NCBI GenBank assembly: GCA_964602735.1
Contig: CAZRRV010000015.1
Coordinates: 1-31,152 of the forward strand
Origin: CAZRRV01 sp964602735
Lineage (GTDB): Bacteria > Bacillota > Clostridia > Oscillospirales > Acutalibacteraceae
Length of the DNA: 31,152 nt
Reading direction: 5' to 3'
This document shows, piece by piece, positions 8,536 through 16,622 of the stretch. The notes under the pieces were generated by a model that did not search any database, was not told where the DNA came from, and worked only from the letters and a program-made list of their open reading frames with translations. Every line of letters starts with the position of its first letter. The first letter of the stretch is position 1. Made by a program: the position numbers and the translations under genes.

Positions 8536-11500
8536 ATGGCGGACAATATTAAAAGCGAAAACGCGGAGAAAAGCCGCAAAAAGAAGAGAATTATCGCGAT
8601 TGTCGCGTCGGCTGCGGCGCTTTGCCTGATCGTCGCGGTTGTTCTGCTGCTGCTTTTGCGCCCCGGCGACGAGGATCAGCCGGAGCCGGAACCGCCCGTG
8701 TCGTCGTCCGGCGGGCAGACCGGCGGAGAGCCGGAGGGGATTCCGGAGGAGCCGGCGGAACCCGAGGAACCGTTTATTCCGCCCATCGAAACGCCGGAAA
8801 AGCCGGAGGAACTGAAAACCCCGAGCGCCAACGAAACGGCGGGGGACGAGGCCACTCTGCGCGAACTGCTGCTTTATGAGGGCGATATCAACATTACTTT
8901 GACGGATGACATCAGCGTCGGGGCAAAACTCGACGTTGCCGGCAACAAACAGCTTTCCGGGAAGAAGACCCTTTCATATCTTATGGACGGTATGCCCGAG
9001 GGATATATAGTCGATGTTTTAAGCGGCGCGTCGCTTATAGTCAACGGGCCCACATTCGACGGGCAGTGGAGATCGAGCGGTATTCATGTCGGCGACGGGG
9101 CGAACCTCTCGTTTGAATCGGGAACCGTTCATAACGTGTCGAACTACTGCGTGCATACCGACGGCGCGGAGGCCACAATAACCGGCGGCACCTTCCGCGA
9201 CACCGGGTTCTACGGTGTTTACGCCGAGGGAACGTCGAAAGTCTTTATCGAAGACGGCACATTCGCCCGCGCGTTCGGGTCTTTCGTGTTCGCCGCGACC
9301 GGCGCCTATGTAAGCATTACGGGCAACCCCGTTTTCACCGAAATTTCCGGCGCCCCGTACTACGCCGCGGTCCAGGGCGGCGAGGGCAGCACGATGGAAA
9401 TCCACGGCGGCGTGTTCGACGGCGGGTATTACGACAGCGACACCAGCTATAAAGGCACCAGAAACATCATCTATTCTGCCGGCAGGCTCGATATTTCCCC
9501 CGAAAAAGACGGGTATCTGAAACTGCACAATTTCGGCGGAGATGCCGTAAGGGGCGGAGCCAACGCACAGATAACCCTCGATCATGTTTACGCCTACGAT
9601 GTCGGCGGCATCGGATTTAAGATCTGGCAGAACGGGAAAATCGAAATCACGAACTGCAAAGTCGAAGATACCGGCGGCGAGGGGCTTGAACTTACCGGCC
9701 CGGGCGTTCAGTCGGTTGTGAAGAATGTCACGATCGGCAGAACCGGCAAAACCTCGATCAGGCTCAGCGGGAACGGCGAAAAGGTTCTTGAGAATATCGT
9801 GATTGAAGACAGCAAATCCTCCGGGATCACCGTTTACAACGAGACCGATACAACCGAACCCGGCGCGGTAAAGGTTAAAATGACCGACGTCACAATCAAC
9901 GGCGGCGGCGGGGTAGGGATAAACCTGAATTCCTGCTACACCGTAGACGCGACCAATCTCACCGTAAAGAATTACAACGGCGGCGGCGCCGATGTTACCG
10001 GCGTTCTCAACTGCACAAACGGCGAATTCAGCGGCAACGGCGCCGTCAACGGCTGGACAAACAAAGGTTCCGGCATCAAAGTAACCGCGGGCGGCAGCGT
10101 AAATCTCACCGGCGTTCTGTTCGACGGCAACAATTGCGTCAGCGCCACGGGCGGCGCCGGAGCGCTGTATGTGAACGCGGGCACCGGCGTCTTGACCGAC
10201 TGTGAATTTACGAACAACAAAGCGGGATATGTCGGGGCGGCCGTAACCGTGGAAAACGGCTCAAAGCTCGAACTCAAAAAGGGCGACGGCAAAAGCGGCC
10301 GGCAGACCCGCTTCTACAACAACTACGCCCAGTTCGGCGGCGCTATCTTCGCGGCTACCGACACCACCGTGCTGAATATTACCGGCTATACCTTCGAGAA
10401 AAACAGCGCGCTGAACGCCGGCGGGGCGCTTCGGCTGAATACCGGCACAATTACCCTGACCGACTGCCCCTTTATCTCCAATACCGTCATCGGCCAAAGC
10501 GGCAACGCGTACAGCGGCGACGGCGGCGCGATATGGAGCGGCGGCGCGAATGTGACGATCGTCACTACCTCCGGCAGGCAGGTTTTCCGCGACAATCACG
10601 CCTCGCGCTACGGCGGGGCCATACATTCCTACGGCACGACCGTAGTGAAGAATTACGACTTTGATGCAAACGGCGCCGGGCAGGGCGGAGCCGTGCTTGT
10701 CGACGGCGGAGATTTTACCGGTACGAATTTGGGCTTTGCGAACAACACGAGCGGCGGGGTCGCCGGCGCCGTATGGATGCGCACGGGTGTAACTCCCGAT
10801 GTGCCGGACGGTACTCCATGCAGTCTCACCCTTCTGAACGACGGCGACACCGGGAAACGTTATTCCGTGTTCGACCGCAACCGGGCGTCAAGCAACGGCG
10901 GCGCCGTTATGATAGAAAACGGCAGCGCACGCATCAGCGGCTACAAATTCAGCGCGAATACCAGCACCGAATATTACGGCGGCGCGATCTGCGTAACGGC
11001 GGTTGACGGTGCGCCGAACCCGCCGGACACGATCGTGATCGAAAACTGCGAGTTTACCGGCAATACAAGCGAGAGAAGCGGCGGTGCCCTCAGGCTCGAT
11101 AAAGGAAACGTAAAGATAACCGGCGCCGACTTCGCCGAAAACAGGTGTTTGTGGAAGACCGACAACACCCGCGGCGGCGGCGCGCTGAGCGCGAACGGCG
11201 CGGCGGTTACCTGCGAGGACTGCGATTTTACCGGTAACACCGCCGTATTTAACGGCGGCGCGGTCAGAGTCGACGCCGGCTCCTTTACCGCGAAAGATTC
11301 CTCTTTCACGAAGAACGGGGTTGACGACGGCAACGGCGGCGGCGACGGCGGCGCTATATGGAACGCAGCGACGATAACCTTAGAGGGCGCCGGCGGTGAA
11401 AACAGACCCGTTTTCGACGGCAACACCGCAAAAAATTACGGCGGGGCAATCTATTCGACCGGAACCGCCGAAATCAAGAATTACGATTTCAAAAACAACG

Positions 11501-13482
11501 AAGGCGGGCAGGCCGGAGCCGTGTGTGTCGCCGGCGGAGCGTTTACCGGCACGAATTTGGGGTTTGAAAAGAACACAACCAAAAATTTGGCCGGGGCCGT
11601 ATGGGTGCCCGAAACCGCCGCGGCGGGCGTTAAACTCGCTTTCCTGACCGACGGCGAAGACGCTCGCTACGCCGTTTTCGATCACAACACCGCGGGTAAC
11701 AACGGGGGAGCCTTTATGTTACAAAAAGGCACCGCACGCATCAGCGGCTACAAATTCAACGGCAACAGCGGATATTACGGCGGCGCGATCTGCGTAACGG
11801 CGCTTGACGATGTTTCGGACGCGCTCGTGATCGAAAACTGCGAGTTTACCGGCAACACAAGCGCGAAAAGCGGCGGCGCCCTCAGGCTCGACAAAGGAAA
11901 TGTAAAAGTCACCGGCAGTAAGTTTACCGAAAATAAATCGTTGTACGAGGCCTCCAATGCGGACGCAAACGGTCACGGCGGCGGCGCGATAAGCGGCAAC
12001 GGAGCGACTGTTACCTGCGAGAATTGCGAGTTTACCCGCAACACCGCGGTGATCAAAGGCGGCGCCGTAAGGGCCGATTCGGGTTCCGTTACGGTAAAAG
12101 ATTCGTCGTTTGCCGGGAACGGTACCACCGGTACCGATACCAAATCCTCCGGCGGAACGATATACACCAAAGATATTGCGTTCACCTGCACCAACTGCTC
12201 TTTCGACGGTTCCTCCGCGTGGTATGTCGGCGGCATCGCGTGCGTAGAGGGAACGGGAACCCTGACCCTCAACAAAGAACAGAGCGACACGGCGAAAGAT
12301 TGCAAACTGGCGAACGGCACCGCCCAGTACGGCGGAGCGGTATTTTTAAGCGGTACCGCCAAACTGAACGTCACCGGCTACACATTCGAGAATAACTCGG
12401 CGCAAAACGCCGGCGGCGCGCTTGAGGTGAATGTGGGCACAACGGTAACGGTGACCGAGTGCGGGTTTAACTCGAACAGCGTAACCAAAGGCGGCAACGG
12501 CGGCGCGATATGGAACGGCGGAGCAACGGTAACCGCGACCGACTGCGAATTTAGTATGAACCGGGCGGCAAAGAACGGCTCCAACGGCTTCGGAGGCGCT
12601 ATTTCCAACGAAAACGCGGCGGCCGTCACGAATTTAACCCGCTGCGGGTTTACGCTTAATATCGCGGAATTCTGCGGGGGAGCGGTTTATCTCGCCAACG
12701 GTACAGTGAACGGAATCAACTGTTCTTTTGAAAGCAACAGCAGCGGCAATATTGGCGGGGCGATATACATTCCCACAACCGCAGGCGCGGTGCCCAAACT
12801 TTCGCTTAAAGCCGATAACGATCCCGAATATGCGAAGTGCAGATTCTTTAACAACAGCAGCAACAACGGCGCGTATAACGGCGGCGCGATTGAAATGACC
12901 AGCGGCTCGGCGGAAATCGACGGCTATAAATTCGAGGGGAACAGCGGGTTTTACGGCGGGGCCATATGCGTGTCAAATATGAGCGACGCGGCGTCCTCTC
13001 CGTTTACGATTAAAAACTGTCTGTTTACCGGCAATACCGCAGGCAATAGCGGCGGAGCGCTGTGCGGAGACAACGGCAAATTCATTATCGAAAACACCGC
13101 TTTCACAAAGAACACGGCCGCCGCGAAAGACGCGAGCCACGGCGGCGGCGCGGTATGCGCCCAGGGCGCCGAAATGCAGTTTACGAACTGCCCGTTTACC
13201 GATAACGAAAGCAAAGGAATCGGCGGAGCCATCAGAATAAGAAGTATCAACAGTTCCACCAGCAAGGTAACGTTGACCGGCGATCCGGGGAACAAAACGA
13301 AATTCAGCGGCAACAAATCGGCCAAAGAGGGCGGCGCGGTTCACGCGGCCGCGGGTACTCTCACAATAACGAATTATGCTTTTGAGAATAACACCTCCGC
13401 CGCCGGCAGCCACAACACCGCTTATACCGTCGGCTGCACCGTAACCGCCGGTGACGGGGTAACGGGCTGGAGCACAGACTGA
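8536..13482 (+). CDS. Giant membrane-anchored beta-helix surface protein with Pmp-like repeats
   Basis: A 1648-residue protein. A Lys/Arg-rich start and one hydrophobic segment (about 18-42) form a signal-anchor, then a Pro/Glu linker (about 45-90). Residues about 95-450 look like a right-handed beta-helix of the pectate-lyase-like type. From about 480 to the end there are roughly thirty GGA(I/V/L) motifs alternating with FxxN-type motifs, the signature of chlamydial polymorphic membrane protein (Pmp) repeats, also a beta-helix. It has no LPxTG, no C-terminal membrane segment and no autotransporter barrel, so anchoring must be N-terminal. A block of about 270 residues is repeated internally (ARISGYKF near 798 and 1065; AEIDGYKF near 1459). 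AGAGGGAG lies upstream of the ATG. It is last in the operon and is followed by a strong terminator. An adhesin or glycan-binding role is inferred. Confidence 0.85.
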   Translation: MADNIKSENAEKSRKKKRIIAIVASAAALCLIVAVVLLLLLRPGDEDQPEPEPPVSSSGGQTGGEPEGIPEEPAEPEEPFIPPIETPEKPEELKTPSANETAGDEATLRELLLYEGDINITLTDDISVGAKLDVAGNKQLSGKKTLSYLMDGMPEGYIVDVLSGASLIVNGPTFDGQWRSSGIHVGDGANLSFESGTVHNVSNYCVHTDGAEATITGGTFRDTGFYGVYAEGTSKVFIEDGTFARAFGSFVFAATGAYVSITGNPVFTEISGAPYYAAVQGGEGSTMEIHGGVFDGGYYDSDTSYKGTRNIIYSAGRLDISPEKDGYLKLHNFGGDAVRGGANAQITLDHVYAYDVGGIGFKIWQNGKIEITNCKVEDTGGEGLELTGPGVQSVVKNVTIGRTGKTSIRLSGNGEKVLENIVIEDSKSSGITVYNETDTTEPGAVKVKMTDVTINGGGGVGINLNSCYTVDATNLTVKNYNGGGADVTGVLNCTNGEFSGNGAVNGWTNKGSGIKVTAGGSVNLTGVLFDGNNCVSATGGAGALYVNAGTGVLTDCEFTNNKAGYVGAAVTVENGSKLELKKGDGKSGRQTRFYNNYAQFGGAIFAATDTTVLNITGYTFEKNSALNAGGALRLNTGTITLTDCPFISNTVIGQSGNAYSGDGGAIWSGGANVTIVTTSGRQVFRDNHASRYGGAIHSYGTTVVKNYDFDANGAGQGGAVLVDGGDFTGTNLGFANNTSGGVAGAVWMRTGVTPDVPDGTPCSLTLLNDGDTGKRYSVFDRNRASSNGGAVMIENGSARISGYKFSANTSTEYYGGAICVTAVDGAPNPPDTIVIENCEFTGNTSERSGGALRLDKGNVKITGADFAENRCLWKTDNTRGGGALSANGAAVTCEDCDFTGNTAVFNGGAVRVDAGSFTAKDSSFTKNGVDDGNGGGDGGAIWNAATITLEGAGGENRPVFDGNTAKNYGGAIYSTGTAEIKNYDFKNNEGGQAGAVCVAGGAFTGTNLGFEKNTTKNLAGAVWVPETAAAGVKLAFLTDGEDARYAVFDHNTAGNNGGAFMLQKGTARISGYKFNGNSGYYGGAICVTALDDVSDALVIENCEFTGNTSAKSGGALRLDKGNVKVTGSKFTENKSLYEASNADANGHGGGAISGNGATVTCENCEFTRNTAVIKGGAVRADSGSVTVKDSSFAGNGTTGTDTKSSGGTIYTKDIAFTCTNCSFDGSSAWYVGGIACVEGTGTLTLNKEQSDTAKDCKLANGTAQYGGAVFLSGTAKLNVTGYTFENNSAQNAGGALEVNVGTTVTVTECGFNSNSVTKGGNGGAIWNGGATVTATDCEFSMNRAAKNGSNGFGGAISNENAAAVTNLTRCGFTLNIAEFCGGAVYLANGTVNGINCSFESNSSGNIGGAIYIPTTAGAVPKLSLKADNDPEYAKCRFFNNSSNNGAYNGGAIEMTSGSAEIDGYKFEGNSGFYGGAICVSNMSDAASSPFTIKNCLFTGNTAGNSGGALCGDNGKFIIENTAFTKNTAAAKDASHGGGAVCAQGAEMQFTNCPFTDNESKGIGGAIRIRSINSSTSKVTLTGDPGNKTKFSGNKSAKEGGAVHAAAGTLTITNYAFENNTSAAGSHNTAYTVGCTVTAGDGVTGWSTD

Positions 13483-13506
13483 CCTTTCCGGCACGCCGGA
13501 GCGTTT

Positions 13507-13537
13507 CGCCCGGGGCTTTCCGCCCCGGGCGTTTTTA
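13507..13537 (+). terminator. Intrinsic terminator of the ABC/adhesin operon
   Basis: A perfect 10-bp GC-rich stem (CGCCCGGGGC with GCCCCGGGCG) with a 5-nt loop is followed by a T run (TTTTTAT). It lies 25 nt after the stop of the beta-helix gene. Confidence 0.93.
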
Positions 13538-13563
13538 TACCTTTCCCTCCGCGCGATACCTCC

Positions 13564-13592
13564 TTGCATTTTCGCGCGGAACCGTATATAAT
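13564..13592 (+). promoter_or_regulatory. Promoter of the glycerol-1-phosphate dehydrogenase-like gene
   Basis: TTGCAT (13564-13569), 17 bp, TATAAT (13587-13592). The expected start near 13599 leaves a leader of about 60 nt that contains a short GCGGCG/CGCCGC hairpin before the ribosome site. Confidence 0.75.
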
Positions 13593-13660
13593 AACATCGG
13601 CCGGCTAAACGCGCGGCCGGATACGCGGCGTCCTCGCCGCAAAACTGGAGGATAACCCGA

Positions 13661-15001
13661 ATGTGTGACTTTGAAAACGGCGGCATGGCCGTGGAACTCG
13701 CCGAAATAAACGGCAGACCGTGCCCGTGCGGAAAACCCCATGTTTTCCCCGTGGATCGGATAATTTCCGGCAAAGGCGCGATAAACCGACTGCCGGAATA
13801 TATCGCGGAATACGGCGCGCGCAACTGCTTTGTAATTGCCGACGGCAACACGTACCGCGCGGCGGGAGACGCCGTCTGCGCCCTTATAAAAAAAGCCGGC
13901 GCCGCCGCTACCCTCTGCCTTCTGCCGGGCGAACGCCCCGAGCCGGACGAAACCGCCGTCGGGTACGCGGCGATGCGTTTCGACCGCGACTGCGATCTCA
14001 TAATCGGGATCGGCTCCGGCGTGGTGAACGACACCGGCAAAATCATAAGCAGTATCACCCGCCTGCCGTATATTATCGTCGCCACCGCGCCGTCGATGGA
14101 CGGCTTCGCCTCTCTCACCTCATCCATGGTTCTCGGCGGGCTGAAAGTTTCGCTCCCGTCGCGCGCGGCCGATGTTATCATAGGCGACACGGAGATCCTT
14201 GCCTCGGCTCCCGACCGTATGCTTATGGCGGGAATGGGCGATATGCTCGCCAAATACGTAAGTATATGCGAGTGGCGCATCTCGAATATCGTCACGGGGG
14301 AATATTATTGCGAAAGGGTTGCCGCGCTTGTGCGGTCTGCGCTTAAACGCTGTGTCGACAATGCCGGCGGGCTTATGCGGCGCGACCCTTCCGCCGTCGA
14401 GGCGGTGTTTTCGGGGCTTGCCGTCTGCGGCGTTGCCATGAATTACGCGGGGCTGTCGCGCCCGGCGTCGGGAGTCGAGCATTATTTTTCCCATATTTGG
14501 GATATGCGCGCCCTGGAGTTCGGCGCCCCGTCGGATCTTCACGGAATACAGTGCGGCGTCGCGACCGTAGAGGCGATAAAGCTTTACGAACAGTTTTCGG
14601 AAATGGTTCCCGATAAATCGAAAGCGCTTGACTGCGCGGAAAACTTCGATTACGCGGATTGGAGCCGTACGCTTGAAAAATTCGTCGGCAGAGCCGCCGG
14701 TTCGATGATCGAAAACGAGCGCAAAGAGCGTAAATACGATCTCTCCGGTCACGCGGCGCGGCTTGAAAGAATACTTTCCCGCCATAGCGAAATTCTGAAC
14801 GTAATAAAAGAGGAGCTTCCCCCCGCCGGCGGGGTGGAAAAACTGCTGCGCGGCATAGGCGCCCCCGCGTCGCCGGAAGAAATGGGAATCGGCGCTGACG
14901 TTCTGCCGCTCACATTCAAAGCGGCTAAAGACATCCGCGCCAAATATGTTCTCCCGATGCTCGCGTGGGATCTCGGCGTGCTCGACGATTTCACGTTCTG
15001 A
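13661..15001 (+). CDS. sn-glycerol-1-phosphate dehydrogenase-like protein (AraM/EgsA family)
   Basis: A 446-residue cytoplasmic enzyme of the iron-type alcohol dehydrogenase / glycerol-1-phosphate dehydrogenase superfamily. It would reduce dihydroxyacetone phosphate to sn-glycerol-1-phosphate with NAD(P)H. The nucleotide site appears as GIGSGVVNDTGK (about 115-126), followed by TAPSMDGFAS, a block typical of the AraM branch. Metal ligands are expected at the Asp of PDRMLMAGMGDMLAK and the His of VEHYFSH and DLHGIQCG. The N-terminal CPCGKPH motif is an extra feature seen before the barrel core. TGGAGGAT precedes the ATG. It appears to be a single-gene transcript. In Bacillus the homologue makes an archaeal-type glycerophosphate; the role in clostridia is not known to me, so the substrate is inferred. 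Confidence 0.87.
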   Translation: MCDFENGGMAVELAEINGRPCPCGKPHVFPVDRIISGKGAINRLPEYIAEYGARNCFVIADGNTYRAAGDAVCALIKKAGAAATLCLLPGERPEPDETAVGYAAMRFDRDCDLIIGIGSGVVNDTGKIISSITRLPYIIVATAPSMDGFASLTSSMVLGGLKVSLPSRAADVIIGDTEILASAPDRMLMAGMGDMLAKYVSICEWRISNIVTGEYYCERVAALVRSALKRCVDNAGGLMRRDPSAVEAVFSGLAVCGVAMNYAGLSRPASGVEHYFSHIWDMRALEFGAPSDLHGIQCGVATVEAIKLYEQFSEMVPDKSKALDCAENFDYADWSRTLEKFVGRAAGSMIENERKERKYDLSGHAARLERILSRHSEILNVIKEELPPAGGVEKLLRGIGAPASPEEMGIGADVLPLTFKAAKDIRAKYVLPMLAWDLGVLDDFTF

Positions 15002-15089
15002 CGGCGCTGTTCTCCGCCGCCGTTTCCCCGCGCCTAAAACCGCCGCGCCCCGCCGCCGAAAATTTTTTTGATTTTTTTGAAAAAAACTC

Positions 15090-15118
15090 TTGCATTTTCA
15101 AAAACCGTGTGATATACT
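15090..15118 (+). promoter_or_regulatory. Promoter of the 5S rRNA gene
   Basis: TTGCAT (15090-15095), 17 bp, TATACT (15113-15118). The predicted start near 15125 is about 32 nt before the mature 5S, and an A/T-rich run upstream could act as an UP element. Confidence 0.78.
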
Positions 15119-15156
15119 CATCATTGTCATCGGAATGTAATGTTCCTGAAGGCATT

Positions 15157-15278
<122 letters not shown>

Positions 15279-15284
15279 TTATTG

Positions 15285-15311
15285 GATCACCCAACAGGGT
15301 GGTCTTTTTTT
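15285..15311 (+). terminator. Intrinsic terminator of the 5S gene
   Basis: GATCACCC pairs with GGGTGGTC around an AACA loop and is followed by seven T. The T run reaches the last codon of the converging metal-binding gene. Confidence 0.92.
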
Positions 15312-15561
15312 ATCCGCCGGAAACGCCGCGCTGTTTTTTTGTTGTTTCCCGCGTCACCGAAATCACGCGGTAGCCCGTGGCGTTTATCGTGTCGCGGAGT
15401 TTGCCCTCCTCGATACCCTCCTCCGACACGATAACCGTTTCGCCCTTCCTGCGCGACGACGATACTTTCTTCACCCCGAAGTTCTGCCGGATAACGTCGT
15501 TTATGTGGCTCTCGCACATTCCGCACACCATTCCGTCAATCTTCACCGTTGTTTTTTCCAC
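15310..15561 (-). CDS. CopZ-like heavy-metal-associated (HMA) domain protein
   Basis: An 83-residue cytoplasmic protein consisting of one HMA domain. The metal-binding loop is GMVCGMCESHI near residues 10-20 (GMxCxxC), as in copper chaperones and the N-terminal domains of copper-exporting ATPases. Copper or another soft metal is the likely ligand. The C-terminal tail is basic. It starts with GTG, with AAGGGG in front, 23 nt after the stop of the YdcF-like gene, so both are probably read from the same promoter. No copper ATPase or CopY/CsoR regulator lies in the window, so the partner is elsewhere or the protein acts in general metal buffering. Confidence 0.87.
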   Translation of the reverse strand: MEKTTVKIDGMVCGMCESHINDVIRQNFGVKKVSSSRRKGETVIVSEEGIEEGKLRDTINATGYRVISVTRETTKKQRGVSGG

Positions 15562-15584
15562 TATGTATTTCCCCTTTCACGGCG

Positions 15585-16397
15585 CTAAACGCCGAAAATC
15601 AGCAGTTTCACGTATGAAATATATTCCCTCACCAGCACGGGAAAGATAATATACGCGGGCGGGTTGGGCGCGGAGAGGTAGTCGCTCTCCACGCCGAGGC
15701 GGCCGCACATCAGCTTTATTCTCGGAATATGGAACGCGCTCGAAACGATAATTTCCGGGCGCCCCGCGAGCCCTTCTTCTTTCAGCAGCTCCTCCGTGAA
15801 TTTAATGTTGTCGGCGGTGTCGCGCGCCCTGTCTTCGGTAATTATCCGCCCGCGGTCTATCCCGAGCTGTTCAAGCCGGTCGCGCATAACGTAGGCCTCG
15901 GGGCATACCTCGTCGTCTCCCTGCCCGCCCGTGACGACGCATACGCTTTCCGGCATTTCCGTTAAATATTCGGCGGTGAGCACAAGCCGCTGTTCAAGCA
16001 CCGCCCCCGGTTCATCCCCGTTCAGTTTCGCCCCGAAAACCGCGAACACCGCGTCGCCCGGCAGTTCCCGCGCCGGCGGCCGCGTATTGCCGGCGGTAAG
16101 AATGTAGGCCGAAAGCGATATGAATGTTACCGTGAACACCGCCATGCCCCACGCGTATATGTTTTCGAGGATTTTGAAGAGCCGGCGGTTGAGCGTCCGC
16201 GCGAAGAACTTTCCCGTAAACAGCGGCGCCCCCGTAATTACGCACCCGGCGGCGGCGACGGCGAGCGGTACGGGCCCCTCGCTCCGGAACAGCTGTTTTA
16301 CGAAATACGCGAGGAACGAAACAAATCCCGCGGCCCCGCAGACGGCGTATATAATTCTTACGAATTTACCGTATTTTTCCCGCGTCTGTGATCCCAC
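15585..16397 (-). CDS. YdcF/SanA-like membrane protein (DUF218)
   Basis: A 270-residue protein with about four membrane segments in the first 115 residues, then a DUF218 (YdcF/ElyC/SanA) domain. Its hallmarks are VFGAKLNGDEPGAVLEQRL, VVTGGQGDDE, ARDTADNI and VSSAFHIPR. Members influence envelope and peptidoglycan precursor metabolism, and some bind S-adenosylmethionine; the exact reaction is not settled. The GTG start at 16397 is the only early candidate, but GAGAGGG abuts it directly and the predicted promoter leaves only a few leader bases. The transcript may be nearly leaderless, or the true start may be a rarer codon. Confidence 0.82.
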   Translation of the reverse strand: MGSQTREKYGKFVRIIYAVCGAAGFVSFLAYFVKQLFRSEGPVPLAVAAAGCVITGAPLFTGKFFARTLNRRLFKILENIYAWGMAVFTVTFISLSAYILTAGNTRPPARELPGDAVFAVFGAKLNGDEPGAVLEQRLVLTAEYLTEMPESVCVVTGGQGDDEVCPEAYVMRDRLEQLGIDRGRIITEDRARDTADNIKFTEELLKEEGLAGRPEIIVSSAFHIPRIKLMCGRLGVESDYLSAPNPPAYIIFPVLVREYISYVKLLIFGV

Positions 16398-16409
16398 CCC
16401 TCTCGCTGT

Positions 16410-16438
16410 ATTTTACCACATTCCCGGCTTATCCGCAA
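16410..16438 (-). promoter_or_regulatory. Promoter of the YdcF-like gene
   Basis: On the minus strand TTGCGG (16438-16433) and TAAAAT (16415-16410) are 17 bp apart. It diverges from the pilus promoter 36 bp away. The expected start (about 16403) is only some 6 nt from the GTG start codon. Confidence 0.6.
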
Positions 16439-16473
16439 GCGCCGCGCGCGGCGAAATTTTTTTTGAAAAAAAG

Positions 16474-16502
16474 TTGACTTTTCCGTTAAAATCCGTTATA
16501 AT
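16474..16502 (+). promoter_or_regulatory. Pilus operon promoter
   Basis: TTGACT (16474-16479), 17 bp, TATAAT (16497-16502), with an A/T-rich run directly upstream. The predicted start near 16509 gives a leader of about 114 nt that contains the G19 tract and then the AGAGGAGG ribosome site. Confidence 0.85.
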
Positions 16503-16580
16503 GTCGGTGTTATGCGGAACGGCGGCGGAAACGGGCGCCGGTTTTGTTCCGCGAATAATTTTTCCCTTTCCCCGTAAATA

Positions 16581-16599
16581 GGGGGGGGGGGGGGGGGGG
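16581..16599 (+). repeat. G19 homopolymer in the pilus leader
   Basis: Nineteen consecutive G lie between the promoter and the ribosome site of the major pilin, ending 24 bases before the ATG. Tracts this long are prone to slippage. The tract is outside any gene, so changes would act on RNA folding, ribosome access or transcript stability. The exact length in an assembly is uncertain. Confidence 0.93.
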
Positions 16600-16622
16600 T
16601 ATTTTCAGAGGAGGAAACAGTA

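Noticed and set aside
12973..14295. Long minus-strand open frame across the terminator and the dehydrogenase start
   Set aside because: It runs antisense to two well-supported genes and a strong terminator, with Arg/Ala/Ser-rich shadow composition.
15285..15311. 5S terminator as a bidirectional terminator for the converging CopZ-like gene
   Set aside because: On the minus strand no T run follows the stem, so it should act on the plus strand only.
16512..16577. 21-codon upstream frame (MRNGGGNGRRF...) ending just before the G19 tract
   Set aside because: It would start within about 3 nt of the predicted transcript start, with no ribosome site; a leaderless leader peptide is possible but unsupported.
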